Below are positions 1-10,523 of a DNA stretch of 61,703 nucleotides, piece after piece. Every line of letters starts with the position of its first letter. The stretch's first letter is position 1. The stretch lies in contig SHZW01000012.1 in NCBI GenBank assembly GCA_009692155.1, forward strand, positions 1 through 61,703. Reading direction: 5' to 3'. The stretch is from Nitrospiraceae bacterium. GTDB lineage: Bacteria > Nitrospirota > Nitrospiria > Nitrospirales > Nitrospiraceae. The notes beneath the pieces were generated by a model. It made no database searches. It was not told the origin of the DNA and was given only the letters and a program-made list of their open reading frames with translations. The position numbers and the translations under genes were made by a program.

Positions 1-423
<423 letters not shown>

Positions 424-493
424 TGTTCTCTGAATTGGGATCAAGGGCCACCACTTCAATACACCTTACCTAAATCATCTCGCTCTATTCAGT

Positions 494-559
494 TGTCAAA
501 GAACAAAATGCTCCCCGAATGAAGCCTCGTAAAATACTATAGGGTAGTCCCATTGTCAA
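494..559 (-). promoter_or_regulatory. rRNA operon promoter and boxA-like antitermination site
   Basis: On the minus strand a perfect TTGACA (554-559) is followed after 17 nt by TATTTT (531-536), about 110 nt before the 16S 5' end. Downstream, TGTTCTTTGACA (494-505) resembles the boxA element of rRNA leaders that recruits the Nus factors; nusB is in this window (44358-44825). Both hexamers and spacing are seen directly; the function is inferred from position. Confidence 0.75.
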
Positions 560-616
560 GGATCAATTTCGGGCATCTCTCTACTGAGGCAATAGATTGA
601 TGCCGTTGTGGCTGGC

Positions 617-645
617 TTGCGAGAGACCCTTTGATAGCCCATAAT
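617..645 (+). promoter_or_regulatory. Promoter of the molybdopterin oxidoreductase gene, probably leaderless
   Basis: TTGCGA (617-622), 17 nt, CATAAT (640-645), then 8 nt to the ATG at 654. There is no Shine-Dalgarno sequence. Transcription starting 6-8 nt after the -10 would begin at or next to the start codon. Confidence 0.5.
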
Positions 646-653
646 GAGTCATC

Positions 654-1661
654 ATGTATCGCCGGACATTCTTACAACTCAGCGGCCTCGGACTCCTCGC
701 CGGCCTCGCCGGCTGCGATGCCATGGGCAGCGTGTTCGGCCGCATGTTTGCCATCCCGCCTCGGGACACCACCTACTTCACGCCTAACGACAAATTCTAC
801 CTGGTGAATTACTCGAACTCGCCGTTCAGCCTCTCCCACAACTTAAGCCAGGAGCAATGGCGGCTGTCCATCACGGGCGAGGTCAAGCACAAGGCCTCGC
901 TGGGGTGGCGTGATATTCTCAACCGGGAATCATTTGACCAGATCGTCACGCTCGAATGCATCGATACCCTTCCCGGAGGCGACAGCCTTGGCAACGCGCA
1001 GTGGCGGGGCATCTCGCTCAAAAAACTCCTGACCGAACTCGGCGTGGAGGAGGAAACCGCTCGCGACATCGTCTTTCGTGCGGCCGACGGGTATCACGAC
1101 AGCATCCCGTTCGCACGCGCCATGCAGGACGACGTCATGCTGGCCTATCTGATGAACGGCGAAAAGCTGCCTCAGGAGCACGGATTCCCGCTGCGATTGA
1201 TCGTGCCCGGCCTTTACGGCATCAAGAACGTGAAATGGATCACTGAGATCGAGGTCTACAATGGCGACTATAAAGGCTACTGGCAGCAGCGCGGCTGGAC
1301 CGACGACGGCACCATCAAAATCTTTTCCCGAATCGACAGCCCCGGTCATTACCAGCCTCTCCGCGGCCCGGAGCACACGTATCGCGGCGTCGCGTTTGGA
1401 GGTCCCCATAGCATCAGTAAAGTGGAGATGAGTTTCGACAGTGGCAAGTCTTGGCAGCCGGCCGAAATTGAGCCGCCCCTCTCGAAGAAATCCTGGGTCA
1501 TCTGGAACTTCCACTGGCGACCGCCTAAACCCGGCAAATATCAAATCTCTGTCCGCGCGACGGACACCAAAGGACAACTCCAAATCGCCGATATCATCCG
1601 CCCCCAGCCCGCCGGTGCGTCCGGGCTGCACACGATCATCTCCGATATCGAACAGATCTGA
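654..1661 (+). CDS. Tat-exported sulfite oxidase-family molybdopterin oxidoreductase
   Basis: A 335-residue protein of the sulfite oxidase/MsrP (YedY) superfamily. It starts with MYRRTFLQLSG, a twin-arginine export motif, followed by a lipobox-like LAGC (Cys21), so it is probably a folded, Mo-cofactor-loaded periplasmic protein, perhaps lipid-anchored. The motif VTLECIDTLPGGD places the expected molybdenum-ligand Cys at position 102. Residues ~235-325 look like the C-terminal Mo-co dimerisation domain (GVAFGGPHSISKVEMSFD). The substrate cannot be read from the sequence; sulfite, or reduced substrates handled by related enzymes, are possible. The protease gene follows 10 nt downstream, so the two are probably co-transcribed. 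Confidence 0.88.
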   Translation: MYRRTFLQLSGLGLLAGLAGCDAMGSVFGRMFAIPPRDTTYFTPNDKFYLVNYSNSPFSLSHNLSQEQWRLSITGEVKHKASLGWRDILNRESFDQIVTLECIDTLPGGDSLGNAQWRGISLKKLLTELGVEEETARDIVFRAADGYHDSIPFARAMQDDVMLAYLMNGEKLPQEHGFPLRLIVPGLYGIKNVKWITEIEVYNGDYKGYWQQRGWTDDGTIKIFSRIDSPGHYQPLRGPEHTYRGVAFGGPHSISKVEMSFDSGKSWQPAEIEPPLSKKSWVIWNFHWRPPKPGKYQISVRATDTKGQLQIADIIRPQPAGASGLHTIISDIEQI

Positions 1662-1671
1662 GGCCTGCGCG

Positions 1672-2712
1672 GTGCACGTTCTCCTCGGACACGACCAATC
1701 CTCCCCGCCGCTTCGATGGTATTCCACGTTGCTTGCAGCCATTATGCTGTTCAGCGCCATACCGGCCTCTGCAGAATCGTCCGGCACGCAGCCATCCGGC
1801 GCCATCGAGCGGGCGATGCAGGCGACCGTCGGAATCCTGTCTGAAACACCGGCGGAACGCGAGTCAGGATTCCACGGTCGCACATCGATTCGTGGAACCG
1901 GCGTTCACCTGCAGGCCGGTTACATCGTGACGGCACGTCACGCGGTGGAGCGTGACCAGGGCAGCAAGAAGGTGCTGCCCAAGGAAATCTATATTCTGAC
2001 CGCCGATTTGGCGGAACTCCCGGCCCACCTGGTCGGCGGCAGCGCCTACCTTGATCTCGTGCTCTATCGAATCGGCGAGGCGCAGCGCGACCAGTTGCAG
2101 ACCATCACGCCGTTTGCAGGCACAGGCGCCCTTGCGGGGGATCACGTGTTCACGGTCGGCTACCCGCTCGGATGGGGACCCACTGTTGCCTATGGGCAAA
2201 TCGGCAATCCCAATACGTTTCTCCCGACCGCTGAGACCCGCCTGCTGCAAATTGATCTCTCCGCCTGCAGCGGAAACTCCGGAGGAGGACTGTTCAGTGC
2301 CGCCGGCGAGCTGGTCGGAGTCATGCACGCGATCATCAAGACCGACCAGGGGCAAGGGGACCATCGCTGCAGCCGGTTAGCTTTTGCCGTACCTGCTATA
2401 CTGGCACAATGGGTTGTCACCGCCCTGACCGAGGGCAGGCAGCCCGGCTTTTCCCGGCTCGGCGTGCAGATGGCCCAGGTCCGCATCGGTGCCAAATGGC
2501 GCGTGAGCGTGGGGGATGCCACAGGGCCGGCCAAAGACGGCGGGGTTCAAAAAGGGGATCTGCTCGTGGCGATTAACGACACGGTCATTACCGATGCGGC
2601 GCAGTTGAAGAATTATCTCATGGAACGGACGACGCCTGGACAAACGGTGACCCTCCGCGTTCTCCGTGGCGATCAGGAGTTGCAGCTCTCCATCACACTG
2701 GCGGGCGCATAG
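1672..2712 (+). CDS. HtrA-like trypsin-fold serine protease with PDZ domain
   Basis: A 346-residue exported protease of the S1C/HtrA type. I chose the GTG start at 1672 because GAGG at 1660-1663 sits 8 nt upstream and it gives a clean signal peptide (hydrophobic LLAAIMLFSAI, cleavage after ASA). The catalytic triad is visible: His90 (TARHAVE), Asp128 (YLDLVLY), Ser203 (CSGNSGGGLF). A single PDZ domain fills ~245-345, with the carboxylate-binding strand near GVQKGDLLVAIND. It is shorter than DegP, which has two PDZ domains. The likely role is periplasmic protein quality control. It is probably in an operon with the upstream oxidoreductase and the downstream SNase-like gene (25 nt gap). Confidence 0.88.
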   Translation: MHVLLGHDQSSPPLRWYSTLLAAIMLFSAIPASAESSGTQPSGAIERAMQATVGILSETPAERESGFHGRTSIRGTGVHLQAGYIVTARHAVERDQGSKKVLPKEIYILTADLAELPAHLVGGSAYLDLVLYRIGEAQRDQLQTITPFAGTGALAGDHVFTVGYPLGWGPTVAYGQIGNPNTFLPTAETRLLQIDLSACSGNSGGGLFSAAGELVGVMHAIIKTDQGQGDHRCSRLAFAVPAILAQWVVTALTEGRQPGFSRLGVQMAQVRIGAKWRVSVGDATGPAKDGGVQKGDLLVAINDTVITDAAQLKNYLMERTTPGQTVTLRVLRGDQELQLSITLAGA

Positions 2713-2737
2713 ACTCATTCATGAAAAGGCGGCGCAT

Positions 2738-3247
2738 ATGAACAGACCTCTCATCATGGGAATTGCGAGCCTGCTCGCGTTGATCGCGGGGGCTCTCCCC
2801 ACCGGCGTTCCGGACGCGGCGGCTGATTCGATTGCCTTCGAGGCCATGGTGATCGACGTGCAGGACGGCGATACCATCATCGTTCTTAGAAACAACACGC
2901 GCCTGACCGTGAAACTTCCCGGCATCGACGCCCCTGAACTCGATCAGCCTTACGGACCGGAGGCCAAACGCTTCGCGGCCAAGTTGGTCAAGGGACGGGT
3001 CGTGACGATCGAGACCACGCAACCCGGCAATCCCATCTACGACGGGGTGCGGTTTTCAAAAAACCGGATGCTGGCCCATGAAATGGTGAAAGCGGGCATG
3101 GCATGGACGACCTCGATGGACAAATCTTCCATGTTCGGCGAAACCCAGGAGGAGGCAAAAACAGCCCGCCTCGGCTTATGGGTAAACAGCGAGGACGAAG
3201 AACCGATCCCGCCGTGGGAATGGAGAGCTCAAAAACGTCCCCGGTAA
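2738..3247 (+). CDS. Exported SNase-fold (thermonuclease-like) protein with altered catalytic site
   Basis: A 169-residue protein. The ATG at 2738 is preceded by AAAAGG, and residues 1-28 form a signal peptide. The staphylococcal-nuclease fold is recognisable in VIDVQDGDTIIV and LPGIDAPELDQPYGPEAKRF, with metal-site Asp64 and catalytic Glu67 present. At the usual catalytic Arg35 position of SNase there is Lys59 (TVKLPGIDAPE). The loop that normally carries the second catalytic Arg (KYGR) is replaced by NPIYDGVRFSKNR. Activity may therefore be altered or lost. It could also be a binding protein rather than a nuclease. Confidence 0.8.
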   Translation: MNRPLIMGIASLLALIAGALPTGVPDAAADSIAFEAMVIDVQDGDTIIVLRNNTRLTVKLPGIDAPELDQPYGPEAKRFAAKLVKGRVVTIETTQPGNPIYDGVRFSKNRMLAHEMVKAGMAWTTSMDKSSMFGETQEEAKTARLGLWVNSEDEEPIPPWEWRAQKRPR

Positions 3248-3292
3248 TGGTTGCGGAAAACGCCCGTGCCTCCCCTTATTTATCTAGGGCGC

Positions 3293-4570
3293 CTAGTTCG
3301 TCGCCGCGAGGCCGGCAACCGCACTGCGCCCGGCGAGATAGCCGGTCGCCCAGGCCCACTGAAAGTTAAACCCTCCGATTCGACCGTCGCAGTCCAATAG
3401 TTCCCCAATGAGATAGAGCCCGGGCGCTTTGCGCGATTCCATCGTGCGAAAGTTGATCTCCGCCAGCGGAACACCGCCGGCAGTCACCTCGGCATAGTTC
3501 CACCCGCGATCACGTTCGATCGGCAACGGCAAGCTTGTGAGGCCTTGCACCAACGCCTGCCGCTGCTCCCGCTTCACCTGCCCGGACAGCGTGGCCGGGT
3601 CGATCCCGATAAACCGGCAGAGCGCTGTTGCGAATCGATCCGGCGTGCGACTGGCGACGAGCTTGGCCACCGCGCGGCGCGGCTTGCCGGCGATCTCGGC
3701 TTTGAGCCAACGATCGACCGCCTCACGATTCATGTCAGGCAGCACATGGCACCGCATTTCGACCGCCACCCCTTCCCCTCGTGCCCTGGTCCAAAAGCGG
3801 CTCGCATCCATGACCACCGGCCCGCTGATCCCAAAGTGCGTCCACAAGAGGCTGCCCCGACGCCGATCAACGGTCCGGCCGTTCACCTGCGTCGTCAGCT
3901 CGACCTCCTGCGATACTCCGGACAGCTCCGCATGAAACATGTCCTGGTGGAGGACGAGCGGCACCAAGGCCGGATAGGTCGGCGTAACGTCATGCCCAAG
4001 CCGGCGAACCATGCCCCATCCCCCGCCGTCGCTGCCCGTCTTGGGCAACGAGCGTCCGCCGGTCGCCAGAATCACCCGCCTGGCCGCCAACGTGCCCTGC
4101 TCATGCCTGACGAGAAAGGCAGAACTCTCCGAACTGTCGGCCGGCGGGATTATTTCGCGCACACGATGATGCAGCAGGATGGTGGCTCCCAGCGCCTCGC
4201 AGCGGGTCGTCAGGGCCTGCAGCACCGTGCGCGCCTGATCGGTCACGGGGAACAGTTTACCGGTCTCTTCGCGCTTCAATTCGACGCCGAGGGAAGCGAA
4301 CCACCGCCGCGTCGCCTCAACACCGAAGGCCGCCAGGACGTTCCGGACGATATGCGGCGAACCGTTGAAGTCCTCATGGGTGACGTGCTCGTGCGTGACG
4401 TTGCAGCGGCCGCCGCCCGAGATCAGGATTTTGGCTCCGATCTTTTTGGCTCCGTCCAGCACCACAATGCGAGACGATCCTCGCTCGCGTGCCGCTTCAG
4501 CCGCGAAAATGCCCGCCGCGAGCCCGGCCGCCCCAGCCCCTACGATGACGATATCTGCACGATCATCCAT
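3293..4570 (-). CDS. HI0933/YhiN-family FAD-dependent oxidoreductase
   Basis: A 425-residue flavoprotein of the BaiN/HI0933 family. The N-terminus has the dinucleotide-binding motif GAGAAGLAAGI (residues ~11-21). The family signature KILISGGGRCNVTH follows at ~47-60, and the C-terminal FAD motif is GFNFQWAWATGYLAG. The physiological reaction of the family is poorly known. It lies 78 nt downstream of aspS on the same strand and converges with the SNase-like gene. A short palindrome, CTAGGGCGCCTAG (3282-3294), lies at its stop codon and could help end transcription. Confidence 0.9.
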   Translation of the reverse strand: MDDRADIVIVGAGAAGLAAGIFAAEAARERGSSRIVVLDGAKKIGAKILISGGGRCNVTHEHVTHEDFNGSPHIVRNVLAAFGVEATRRWFASLGVELKREETGKLFPVTDQARTVLQALTTRCEALGATILLHHRVREIIPPADSSESSAFLVRHEQGTLAARRVILATGGRSLPKTGSDGGGWGMVRRLGHDVTPTYPALVPLVLHQDMFHAELSGVSQEVELTTQVNGRTVDRRRGSLLWTHFGISGPVVMDASRFWTRARGEGVAVEMRCHVLPDMNREAVDRWLKAEIAGKPRRAVAKLVASRTPDRFATALCRFIGIDPATLSGQVKREQRQALVQGLTSLPLPIERDRGWNYAEVTAGGVPLAEINFRTMESRKAPGLYLIGELLDCDGRIGGFNFQWAWATGYLAGRSAVAGLAATN

Positions 4571-4648
4571 GTTGTCTTAGCTGCATAAAAGCGGCACGCA
4601 CTGATTGCAGGGATGCATGGGAAAGAGGCAGGCACCGCTACAAGAACG

Positions 4649-6412
4649 CTACTCGACCTTGTCCAGCTTGATCCGCAATTCTTTGAGCTGGGCAGGGTCA
4701 ACCGGCGAGGGCGCATCGGTGAGAGGACACTGGGCTTTCTGCGTTTTAGGAAAGGCAATCACTTCACGAATGGAATCGGCATTGCCAAGGAGCATGATGA
4801 GCCGGTCCAGGCCGAACGCAATGCCGCCATGCGGCGGCGCGCCGAATTCGAGCGCTTCGAGGAGAAAGCCGAACTTGGCCTTGGCCTGGTCTTTGTTGAT
4901 GCCGAGCAGATCCAGAATCCGCAGTTGCACATCGCTCCGGTGGTTTCGAATGCTCCCGCCGCCGATCTCGTTGCCATTCAGCACCATATCGTAGGCCTTC
5001 GCCCTGACTTTCAGCGGCTCCGAATCCAGGAAGGCGAGATCTTCATCCATCGGGGCCGCAAAGGGATTATGCATGAATACATACCGCTTCTCTTCCGCCG
5101 AGTAGTCGAGCAAGGGGAACTCGGTTACCCACACCGGCTTCCAGGCGGTCGTATCGATCAGCTTCAGCTCCTCGCCCAGCAAGAGACGGATACGGCCAAG
5201 CACATCGTGAACGATGGACGGTTTATCGGCGCCGAACAAGACCAAATCGCCGGGCTTCGCGTCCGGCAGGGCTGCCCTGAACGCCTTGGCATCCAGAAAC
5301 TTGGCGATGACGGATTCCAGTTGGCCATCGGCCGTGATTTTGAGCCAGGCCAGTCCCTTGGCACCGAAGCTCTTGGCCGTTTCACCCAGCGCGTCAATCC
5401 TCGTCCGTGACAGCGGTGCGCCACCCTTCACGATCAGCGCCTTGACGATTCCGCCCTTCGTGGCCGCATCCTTGAACACCTTGAACTCGCTCGTGGCGGC
5501 AAAGGCAGTCACGTCATGCAGCGGCATCTCGAATCGAAGATCCGGCTTGTCGGACCCGTATCGTCCCATCGCATCGGCGTAGCGCATGCGCGGGAACGGA
5601 GTCGGAAGTTGCACGCCCCCGGCTTCACGGAACACGGTCACGATCATCTGTTCCATGAGGCTCATGACCTGCTCGCGGTCCACGAACGACATCTCCAGAT
5701 CGATTTGCGTAAACTCAGGTTGCCGATCGTTGCGGAGATCCTCATCACGGAAACAGCGGGCGATCTGGTAGTAGCGGTCCATGCCGCTGACCATCAGCAC
5801 CTGCTTGAACAACTGCGGCGATTGCGGCAGAGCAAAGAACATCCCTGGATTGACCCGGCTGGGCACGAGATAATCCCGCGCCCCTTCCGGCGTGCTCCTG
5901 GTCAGAATCGGCGTCTCGACCTCGAGAAACCCTTCCTTGTTCAGGAACCCCCGTACCGCCTGCGCGATGTTGTGGCGCATGGTGAGCAGCTTCTGCATCT
6001 TCGGCCGGCGCAGATCAAGATACCGATACTTCAGCCGCAGCGCCTCGGTCACTTCGGCCTCGTCCTCGATCAGGAACGGCGGCGTCTGCGACGGGTTGAG
6101 CACCTCCACGGTCTGCACCATCACCTCGATCTGACCGGTCGGCAGTTTCTGATTTTCGGACCCGGCCGGACGCTTCAAGACCGTGCCTTGAATGGCCACG
6201 ACGAATTCACTCCGAAGCTGGTGCGCCTGTTCGTGCGCCTTCGCGTTGGTTTCCTGGTTGAACACGACCTGGGTCATGCCACGCCGGTCCCGGATGTCGT
6301 AAAAGATCACGTTGCCGTGGTCGCGTCGCGTGTGGACCCAGCCGTTCAGTACCACGGTCTGACCGACATGCGCGACGGTCAATTCGCCACACATATGCGT
6401 GCGGATCATCAT
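4649..6412 (-). CDS. aspS: Aspartyl-tRNA synthetase
   Basis: A 587-residue bacterial-type class II synthetase that charges tRNA-Asp. The order is an OB-fold anticodon-binding domain (residues 1-105), the catalytic core with motif 2 ([16 protein letters not shown]), the GAD insertion domain (~290-410), and motif 3 ([11 protein letters not shown]) near the C-terminus. I chose the start at 6412 because AGGTG lies 6 nt upstream and [10 protein letters not shown] is the usual N-terminus; a longer reading from 6472 would add 20 atypical residues. It overlaps the rluB stop codon (ATGATGA). Whether it also charges tRNA-Asn cannot be told from the sequence. Confidence 0.97.
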   Translation of the reverse strand: MMIRTHMCGELTVAHVGQTVVLNGWVHTRRDHGNVIFYDIRDRRGMTQVVFNQETNAKAHEQAHQLRSEFVVAIQGTVLKRPAGSENQKLPTGQIEVMVQTVEVLNPSQTPPFLIEDEAEVTEALRLKYRYLDLRRPKMQKLLTMRHNIAQAVRGFLNKEGFLEVETPILTRSTPEGARDYLVPSRVNPGMFFALPQSPQLFKQVLMVSGMDRYYQIARCFRDEDLRNDRQPEFTQIDLEMSFVDREQVMSLMEQMIVTVFREAGGVQLPTPFPRMRYADAMGRYGSDKPDLRFEMPLHDVTAFAATSEFKVFKDAATKGGIVKALIVKGGAPLSRTRIDALGETAKSFGAKGLAWLKITADGQLESVIAKFLDAKAFRAALPDAKPGDLVLFGADKPSIVHDVLGRIRLLLGEELKLIDTTAWKPVWVTEFPLLDYSAEEKRYVFMHNPFAAPMDEDLAFLDSEPLKVRAKAYDMVLNGNEIGGGSIRNHRSDVQLRILDLLGINKDQAKAKFGFLLEALEFGAPPHGGIAFGLDRLIMLLGNADSIREVIAFPKTQKAQCPLTDAPSPVDPAQLKELRIKLDKVE

Positions 6413-7335
6413 GTCGACACCTGCTTGGTAGACACGTTCCTCTGCCGGCTCGGGCGGGTATTCCGCGCCCACTTCGCCCGTGCCCGTTTAACCCGTGCCT
6501 GCCTGGCCCGCGCCTGACCGCCTCCCGCTTGCACGTCCAGCCGCTCCCGCGCCAGTTCACGCACGGCATTGGCCTCACGGTCCGTGAGGTAGCGGTAATG
6601 CCCCGTCGGAAGATCGCCCAACGTGAGCGGTCCAAACTTCACACGCTTCAGCTTCAGCACCGGGTGGTGCACGGCATCCAGCATGCGTTTTACCTGATGC
6701 TTGCGTCCTTCAAAAATCGTGACCTCCAGCCATGAATTTTCGGTTGCCTTGCCGACTTTCTTGACGACCGCCGGACCTGTCCGACCGTCATCCAGCATGA
6801 TCCCCTTCTCCAGGGCATCGATATGCTCGGGGGCCAGCATTCCCTTGACCTTGATCAGATAGGTCTTCGGCACATGGTGACGCGGATGGAGCAGCAGTTG
6901 TGCCAACTCTCCATCATTCGTCAACAGCATCAGCCCTTCACTGTCGAAATCCAGCCGGCCGACGGGAAACACCCGCACGTGGACACCGGGGAGCAAATCG
7001 GAGATCGTCGAGCGCCCGCTGGGATCGCTCATGGTGGAGATGATGTTCTTGGGTTTGTTCAGCATCACAAACGTCTGCGGAGGGACCGGCTTGAGATGAC
7101 GCCCGTCCACCTTTACATGGTCTTTGGCGGGGTCGACCTTGGTGCCGAGTTCGCACACCACCTGCCCGTTGACAGTCACGCGCCCCTGGACGATAAATTC
7201 TTCCGCTTTGCGCCTGGAAGCAAGCCCCGAATCGGCAATCACCTTCTGAAGCCTAACGGCTTCTGGCGCGGGGCGCGAGGCACGAGGCGCGGGACAGGAC
7301 ACAGATCCAACATGAGTCTCTTGCTTCTTTTGCAT
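6409..7335 (-). CDS. rluB: RluB-type 23S rRNA pseudouridine synthase with repeat-derived ends
   Basis: A 308-residue protein with an S4 RNA-binding domain (~28-75, [19 protein letters not shown]) followed by an RsuA/RluB catalytic domain. The catalytic Asp is in [10 protein letters not shown]. The first ~27 residues (with [13 protein letters not shown]) lie inside a low-complexity dyad. The last ~40 residues are Arg/Ala-rich and come from repeated GGCACGGG/GGCGCGGG DNA words near 6471-6516. Both ends are unlike other RluB proteins, so the extra residues are probably secondary additions. It is translationally coupled to aspS by overlap. RluB, RluE and RluF are similar, so the exact target site is inferred. 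Confidence 0.88.
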   Translation of the reverse strand: MQKKQETHVGSVSCPAPRASRPAPEAVRLQKVIADSGLASRRKAEEFIVQGRVTVNGQVVCELGTKVDPAKDHVKVDGRHLKPVPPQTFVMLNKPKNIISTMSDPSGRSTISDLLPGVHVRVFPVGRLDFDSEGLMLLTNDGELAQLLLHPRHHVPKTYLIKVKGMLAPEHIDALEKGIMLDDGRTGPAVVKKVGKATENSWLEVTIFEGRKHQVKRMLDAVHHPVLKLKRVKFGPLTLGDLPTGHYRYLTDREANAVRELARERLDVQAGGGQARARQARVKRARAKWARNTRPSRQRNVSTKQVST

Positions 7336-7360
7336 TGTCTCGCGTCTCGTGGCTCGTGCC
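7266..7360. repeat. Imperfect word-type dyad between guaA and rluB
   Basis: Left arm 7266-7300 repeats GCGCGAGGCACGAGG. The right arm, 7335-7360, is its imperfect complement (TGTCTCGCGTCTCGTGGCTCGTGCC). The arm next to guaA begins directly at the guaA stop codon. The other arm is read as the N-terminus of rluB. It could act as a terminator or an RNA structure between the two genes. Confidence 0.7.
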
Positions 7361-8916
7361 TATTCCCACTCAATCGTTGAAGGTGGCTTCGAACTGACGT
7401 CATACACCACCCGGTTGACGCCCCGCACTTCATTGATAATCCTGTTCGAGATTGTGCCCAGGAGTTCAGGCGGCAGCCTGGCCCAGTCCGCCGTCATGCC
7501 ATCCAAACTGGTCACTGCCCGGATGGCAACAACATGCTCGTAGGTTCGCTGATCTCCCATGACCCCCACGGTTCGAATCGGCAGCAGCACCGCAAAAGCC
7601 TGCCAGATTTCCTGATAGAGCCCGGCGTTCATGATCTCCCAGGCCACAATCGCTTCCGCCGCCTTGAGCATGTCCAACCGTTCTTTGGTCACGGGACCCA
7701 GGATGCGGATCGCCAACCCGGGCCCAGGGAACGGTTGCCGCCAGGTGATGTCATCCGGCAAGCCCAACTCCTTGCCCAGCACGCGCACTTCGTCCTTGAA
7801 TAATTCCCGCAGAGGCTCGATAAGCTTGAGCCGCATTTTCGTCGGAAGGCCGCCGACATTATGGTGCGTTTTGATGGTGGCCGACGGTCCCTTGAAGCTG
7901 ACGCTTTCAATCACGTCCGGGTAGAGCGTCCCCTGGACCAGATAATCCACGTGCCGGAGCCGCTTCGCTTCCTTCTCGAAATTTTCGATGAAGAGCCGGC
8001 CGATTATTTTCCGCTTCCGTTCGGGGTCCGCCACGCCCTTGAGGGCCTTCACAAACTGCGCGGACCGGTCGAGAAAATGCAGATTGAGCTTGAGTTGCGT
8101 GGTAAACGTCTTGCGCACCTGTTCGCCTTCGCCTTGCCTCAACACGCCATTGTCCACGAAGATGCAGGTCAGTTGCTTGCCGATCGCGCGATGGGCCAGG
8201 ACGGCCGCCACGGAGGAATCCACGCCGCCGCTCAGGGCGCAGATAACCTTGCCCTTGCCCACGGTCTCGCGAATCTGCGCCACGGCCGTATCCACATAGG
8301 AATGCATCGTCCAGGTCGGTTTGCAGCCGCAAATCTCATGGACAAAGTTCTGTAAGAGCCGGAACCCGCCGACCGTATGCGCCACTTCCGGGTGGAACTG
8401 CAGGCAATAGAACTGCCGGCTTGCATCCGCCAGCTTCATTGCGGCCACGGGTGAATTATGGGTATGCGCGATCGAGCGGAACCCTTTTGGCATCCGTTCG
8501 ATCCGATCGCCGTGCGACATCCAGACGGTGGTGGCCCGCGCCGTCCCCACGCCTTTGAACAGATCGGAATCGTCGTCGATGATCAGCTCCGCCCGGCCAT
8601 ACTCCCGCCGGGATGCTTTGGTGACTTCGCCGTCCAGCAAATGCGTCATCAACTGCATGCCGTAGCAGATGCCCAGCACGGGCACGCCCAGGTCGAAGAG
8701 CTGCCTCGAAACACGCGGTGCCTTCCGCTCATAGACGCTGGCCGGCCCCCCGGACAGAATGATGCCCTTGGGCCTGTAGGCCGTGATCGTGGCCAGCGGG
8801 ACGGTGCAGGGAAGTATCTGGGAATAAACGTGGGCTTCACGGACGCGGCGGGCGATGAGCTGGGTGTACTGCGACCCGAAATCGAGAATCAGGATTCTGT
8901 CATGCCAGAGTTCCAT
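7360..8916 (-). CDS. guaA: GMP synthase (glutamine-hydrolysing)
   Basis: A 518-residue enzyme converting XMP to GMP with glutamine. The class I amidotransferase domain comes first (nucleophile Cys in [10 protein letters not shown], His/Glu in QFHPEVAHT). It is followed by an ATP-pyrophosphatase domain ([10 protein letters not shown]) and a dimerisation domain ending in the family-typical TIEWE. It lies downstream of guaB on the same strand, giving the IMP to XMP to GMP branch as one unit. A word-type dyad lies between the two genes (8937-9036) and another touches the guaA stop codon. Confidence 0.98.
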   Translation of the reverse strand: MELWHDRILILDFGSQYTQLIARRVREAHVYSQILPCTVPLATITAYRPKGIILSGGPASVYERKAPRVSRQLFDLGVPVLGICYGMQLMTHLLDGEVTKASRREYGRAELIIDDDSDLFKGVGTARATTVWMSHGDRIERMPKGFRSIAHTHNSPVAAMKLADASRQFYCLQFHPEVAHTVGGFRLLQNFVHEICGCKPTWTMHSYVDTAVAQIRETVGKGKVICALSGGVDSSVAAVLAHRAIGKQLTCIFVDNGVLRQGEGEQVRKTFTTQLKLNLHFLDRSAQFVKALKGVADPERKRKIIGRLFIENFEKEAKRLRHVDYLVQGTLYPDVIESVSFKGPSATIKTHHNVGGLPTKMRLKLIEPLRELFKDEVRVLGKELGLPDDITWRQPFPGPGLAIRILGPVTKERLDMLKAAEAIVAWEIMNAGLYQEIWQAFAVLLPIRTVGVMGDQRTYEHVVAIRAVTSLDGMTADWARLPPELLGTISNRIINEVRGVNRVVYDVSSKPPSTIEWE

Positions 8917-8936
8917 CTTAAGCGTCGCTAGAGGAG

Positions 8937-9036
8937 AACGTCATCAAGTTTATAAAGTCATCAAGTCTTAAAGTCTTGAGGCCCGACAGTATGACTTTTG
9001 ACTTTACGACTTTATGACGTTACGACTTTCGACGTT
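8937..9036. repeat. AAGTC-word dyad between guaB and guaA
   Basis: The left arm (8939-8975) is built from AAGTC/AAGTCATCAAGTC words. The right arm (8993-9034) is built from the complements (GACTTTTGACTTTACGACTTTATGACG). The arms are imperfect complements separated by ~17 nt. No CDS uses this stretch. It may be a terminator-like or processing structure within the guaB-guaA transcript. Confidence 0.72.
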
Positions 9037-9042
9037 CAAGGC

Positions 9043-10509
9043 TCATTCTCCATCCATGCGGTAGTTCGGAGCTTCTTTCGTAATAATCACGTCGTGGACG
9101 TGGCCTTCACGGAGACCGGCCAGCGTCTGCCGGATGAACTTGGCGTTCTTTTGCAAGTCCTGGATCGTCCGGCAGCCGCAATAGCCCATGCCCGAGCGGA
9201 CACCGCCGACCAATTGGTAAATCACGCCGGACAGAGTGCCCTTGTACGGCACCCGCCCTTCGATCCCTTCCGGCACCAGCTTGGACTCCGCCCGGCCGGC
9301 CTGGGCATAGCGGTCCTTGCCGCCCTTCTCCATGGCCCCCAGCGAACCCATGCCGCGATAGACCTTGTAAGTCCGTCCCTGGAAGAGCACCGTTTCTCCC
9401 GGAGACTCCTCCGTTCCGGCAAGAATGCCACCGATCATGACCGCCGAGGCGCCGGCCGCCAGGGCCTTGGTCACATCGCCAGAATATTTAATTCCGCCGT
9501 CCGCGACAATCGGCACGCCGGTCCCTGCCAGGGCCGCGGCGCAATCGGAAATGGCGGTTAACTGCGGCATGCCGGCTCCGGAGACAATCCGTGTCGTGCA
9601 GATGGATCCCGGCCCGACACCGACTTTCACGGCATCCACCCCGGCCTTGACCAGATCGCGCGCGGCCTCGGCCGTGGCGATATTGCCGGCGATGACATCC
9701 AGGTTGGGATATTTCTTTTTGACGATCTTCACCGTCTCGAGCACGCTGCGCGAATGGCCATGCGCGGTATCGACCGCCACCAAATCCACGCCGACCTTGA
9801 CCAGCAGGTCGAGCCGGTGCTCGGTTTCCGGACCGACCCCGATGGCCGCCCCGACCCGCAAACGGCCGTGCGTGTCCTTGCAGGCCTGCGGGTATTTGAT
9901 GCGCTTCTCGATATCCTTGATCGTAATCAGGCCCTTGAGCTCGAACTTCTTGTTCACGACAGGCAATTTTTCGATCCGGTGTTCGTGCAGGATCTCGCGG
10001 GCTTTTTCCAGACTCGTGCCTTCCGGCGCCGTGACCAGCTTATCTTTGGTCATCGCCTGCGACACCTTGAGCTCCATCCGGCTCTCAAAGCGCAGATCCC
10101 GGTTGGTCAGAATGCCGACGAGCTTGCCATTCCTGGTGACGGGGATACCGGAAATGCGGTATTTGGTCATCAACTGGAGAGCCTCGCGGATCGTGGCATC
10201 AGGCGCGATCGTGATGGGATCCAGAATCATCCCGCTCTCGGACTTCTTGACCTTGTCCACTTCGACCGCCTGATCTTCGGGAGACAGCAGGCGATGGAGA
10301 ATGCCGATGCCGCCTTCCCTCGCCAGGGCGATGGCCAGGCGCGCTTCGGTGACGGTGTCCATGGCTGCGCTGACGATCGGAATGTTGACCGTCACATGAC
10401 GCGAGACCTGCGTGCGGGTGTCCGTTTCACCGGGTAACACTTCGGACTTCGCCGGCACCAGCACGACGTCGTCGTACGTCAATCCGACTCTGACATCCTT
10501 ATCCAACAT
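9043..10509 (-). CDS. guaB: IMP dehydrogenase
   Basis: A 488-residue NAD-dependent enzyme oxidising IMP to XMP, the first committed step to guanine nucleotides. The TIM-barrel core is split by two CBS domains (~95-205), and the catalytic Cys is in [12 protein letters not shown]. The N-terminus [19 protein letters not shown] and the flap region (GMGSLGAM) are typical. It lies 14 nt downstream of the NHL-propeller gene and upstream of guaA, all on the minus strand. The initiation region has only a weak AAGG as ribosome-binding site. Confidence 0.98.
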   Translation of the reverse strand: MLDKDVRVGLTYDDVVLVPAKSEVLPGETDTRTQVSRHVTVNIPIVSAAMDTVTEARLAIALAREGGIGILHRLLSPEDQAVEVDKVKKSESGMILDPITIAPDATIREALQLMTKYRISGIPVTRNGKLVGILTNRDLRFESRMELKVSQAMTKDKLVTAPEGTSLEKAREILHEHRIEKLPVVNKKFELKGLITIKDIEKRIKYPQACKDTHGRLRVGAAIGVGPETEHRLDLLVKVGVDLVAVDTAHGHSRSVLETVKIVKKKYPNLDVIAGNIATAEAARDLVKAGVDAVKVGVGPGSICTTRIVSGAGMPQLTAISDCAAALAGTGVPIVADGGIKYSGDVTKALAAGASAVMIGGILAGTEESPGETVLFQGRTYKVYRGMGSLGAMEKGGKDRYAQAGRAESKLVPEGIEGRVPYKGTLSGVIYQLVGGVRSGMGYCGCRTIQDLQKNAKFIRQTLAGLREGHVHDVIITKEAPNYRMDGE

Positions 10510-10523
10510 GAGTATGCCTTGCC

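Noticed and set aside
930..1883. 317-codon minus-strand frame across the oxidoreductase and protease genes
   Set aside because: Antisense shadow. It spans two well-defined plus-strand genes and shows no domain.
3545..4588. 347-codon plus-strand frame opposite the HI0933-type gene
   Set aside because: Antisense shadow without start signal or motif.
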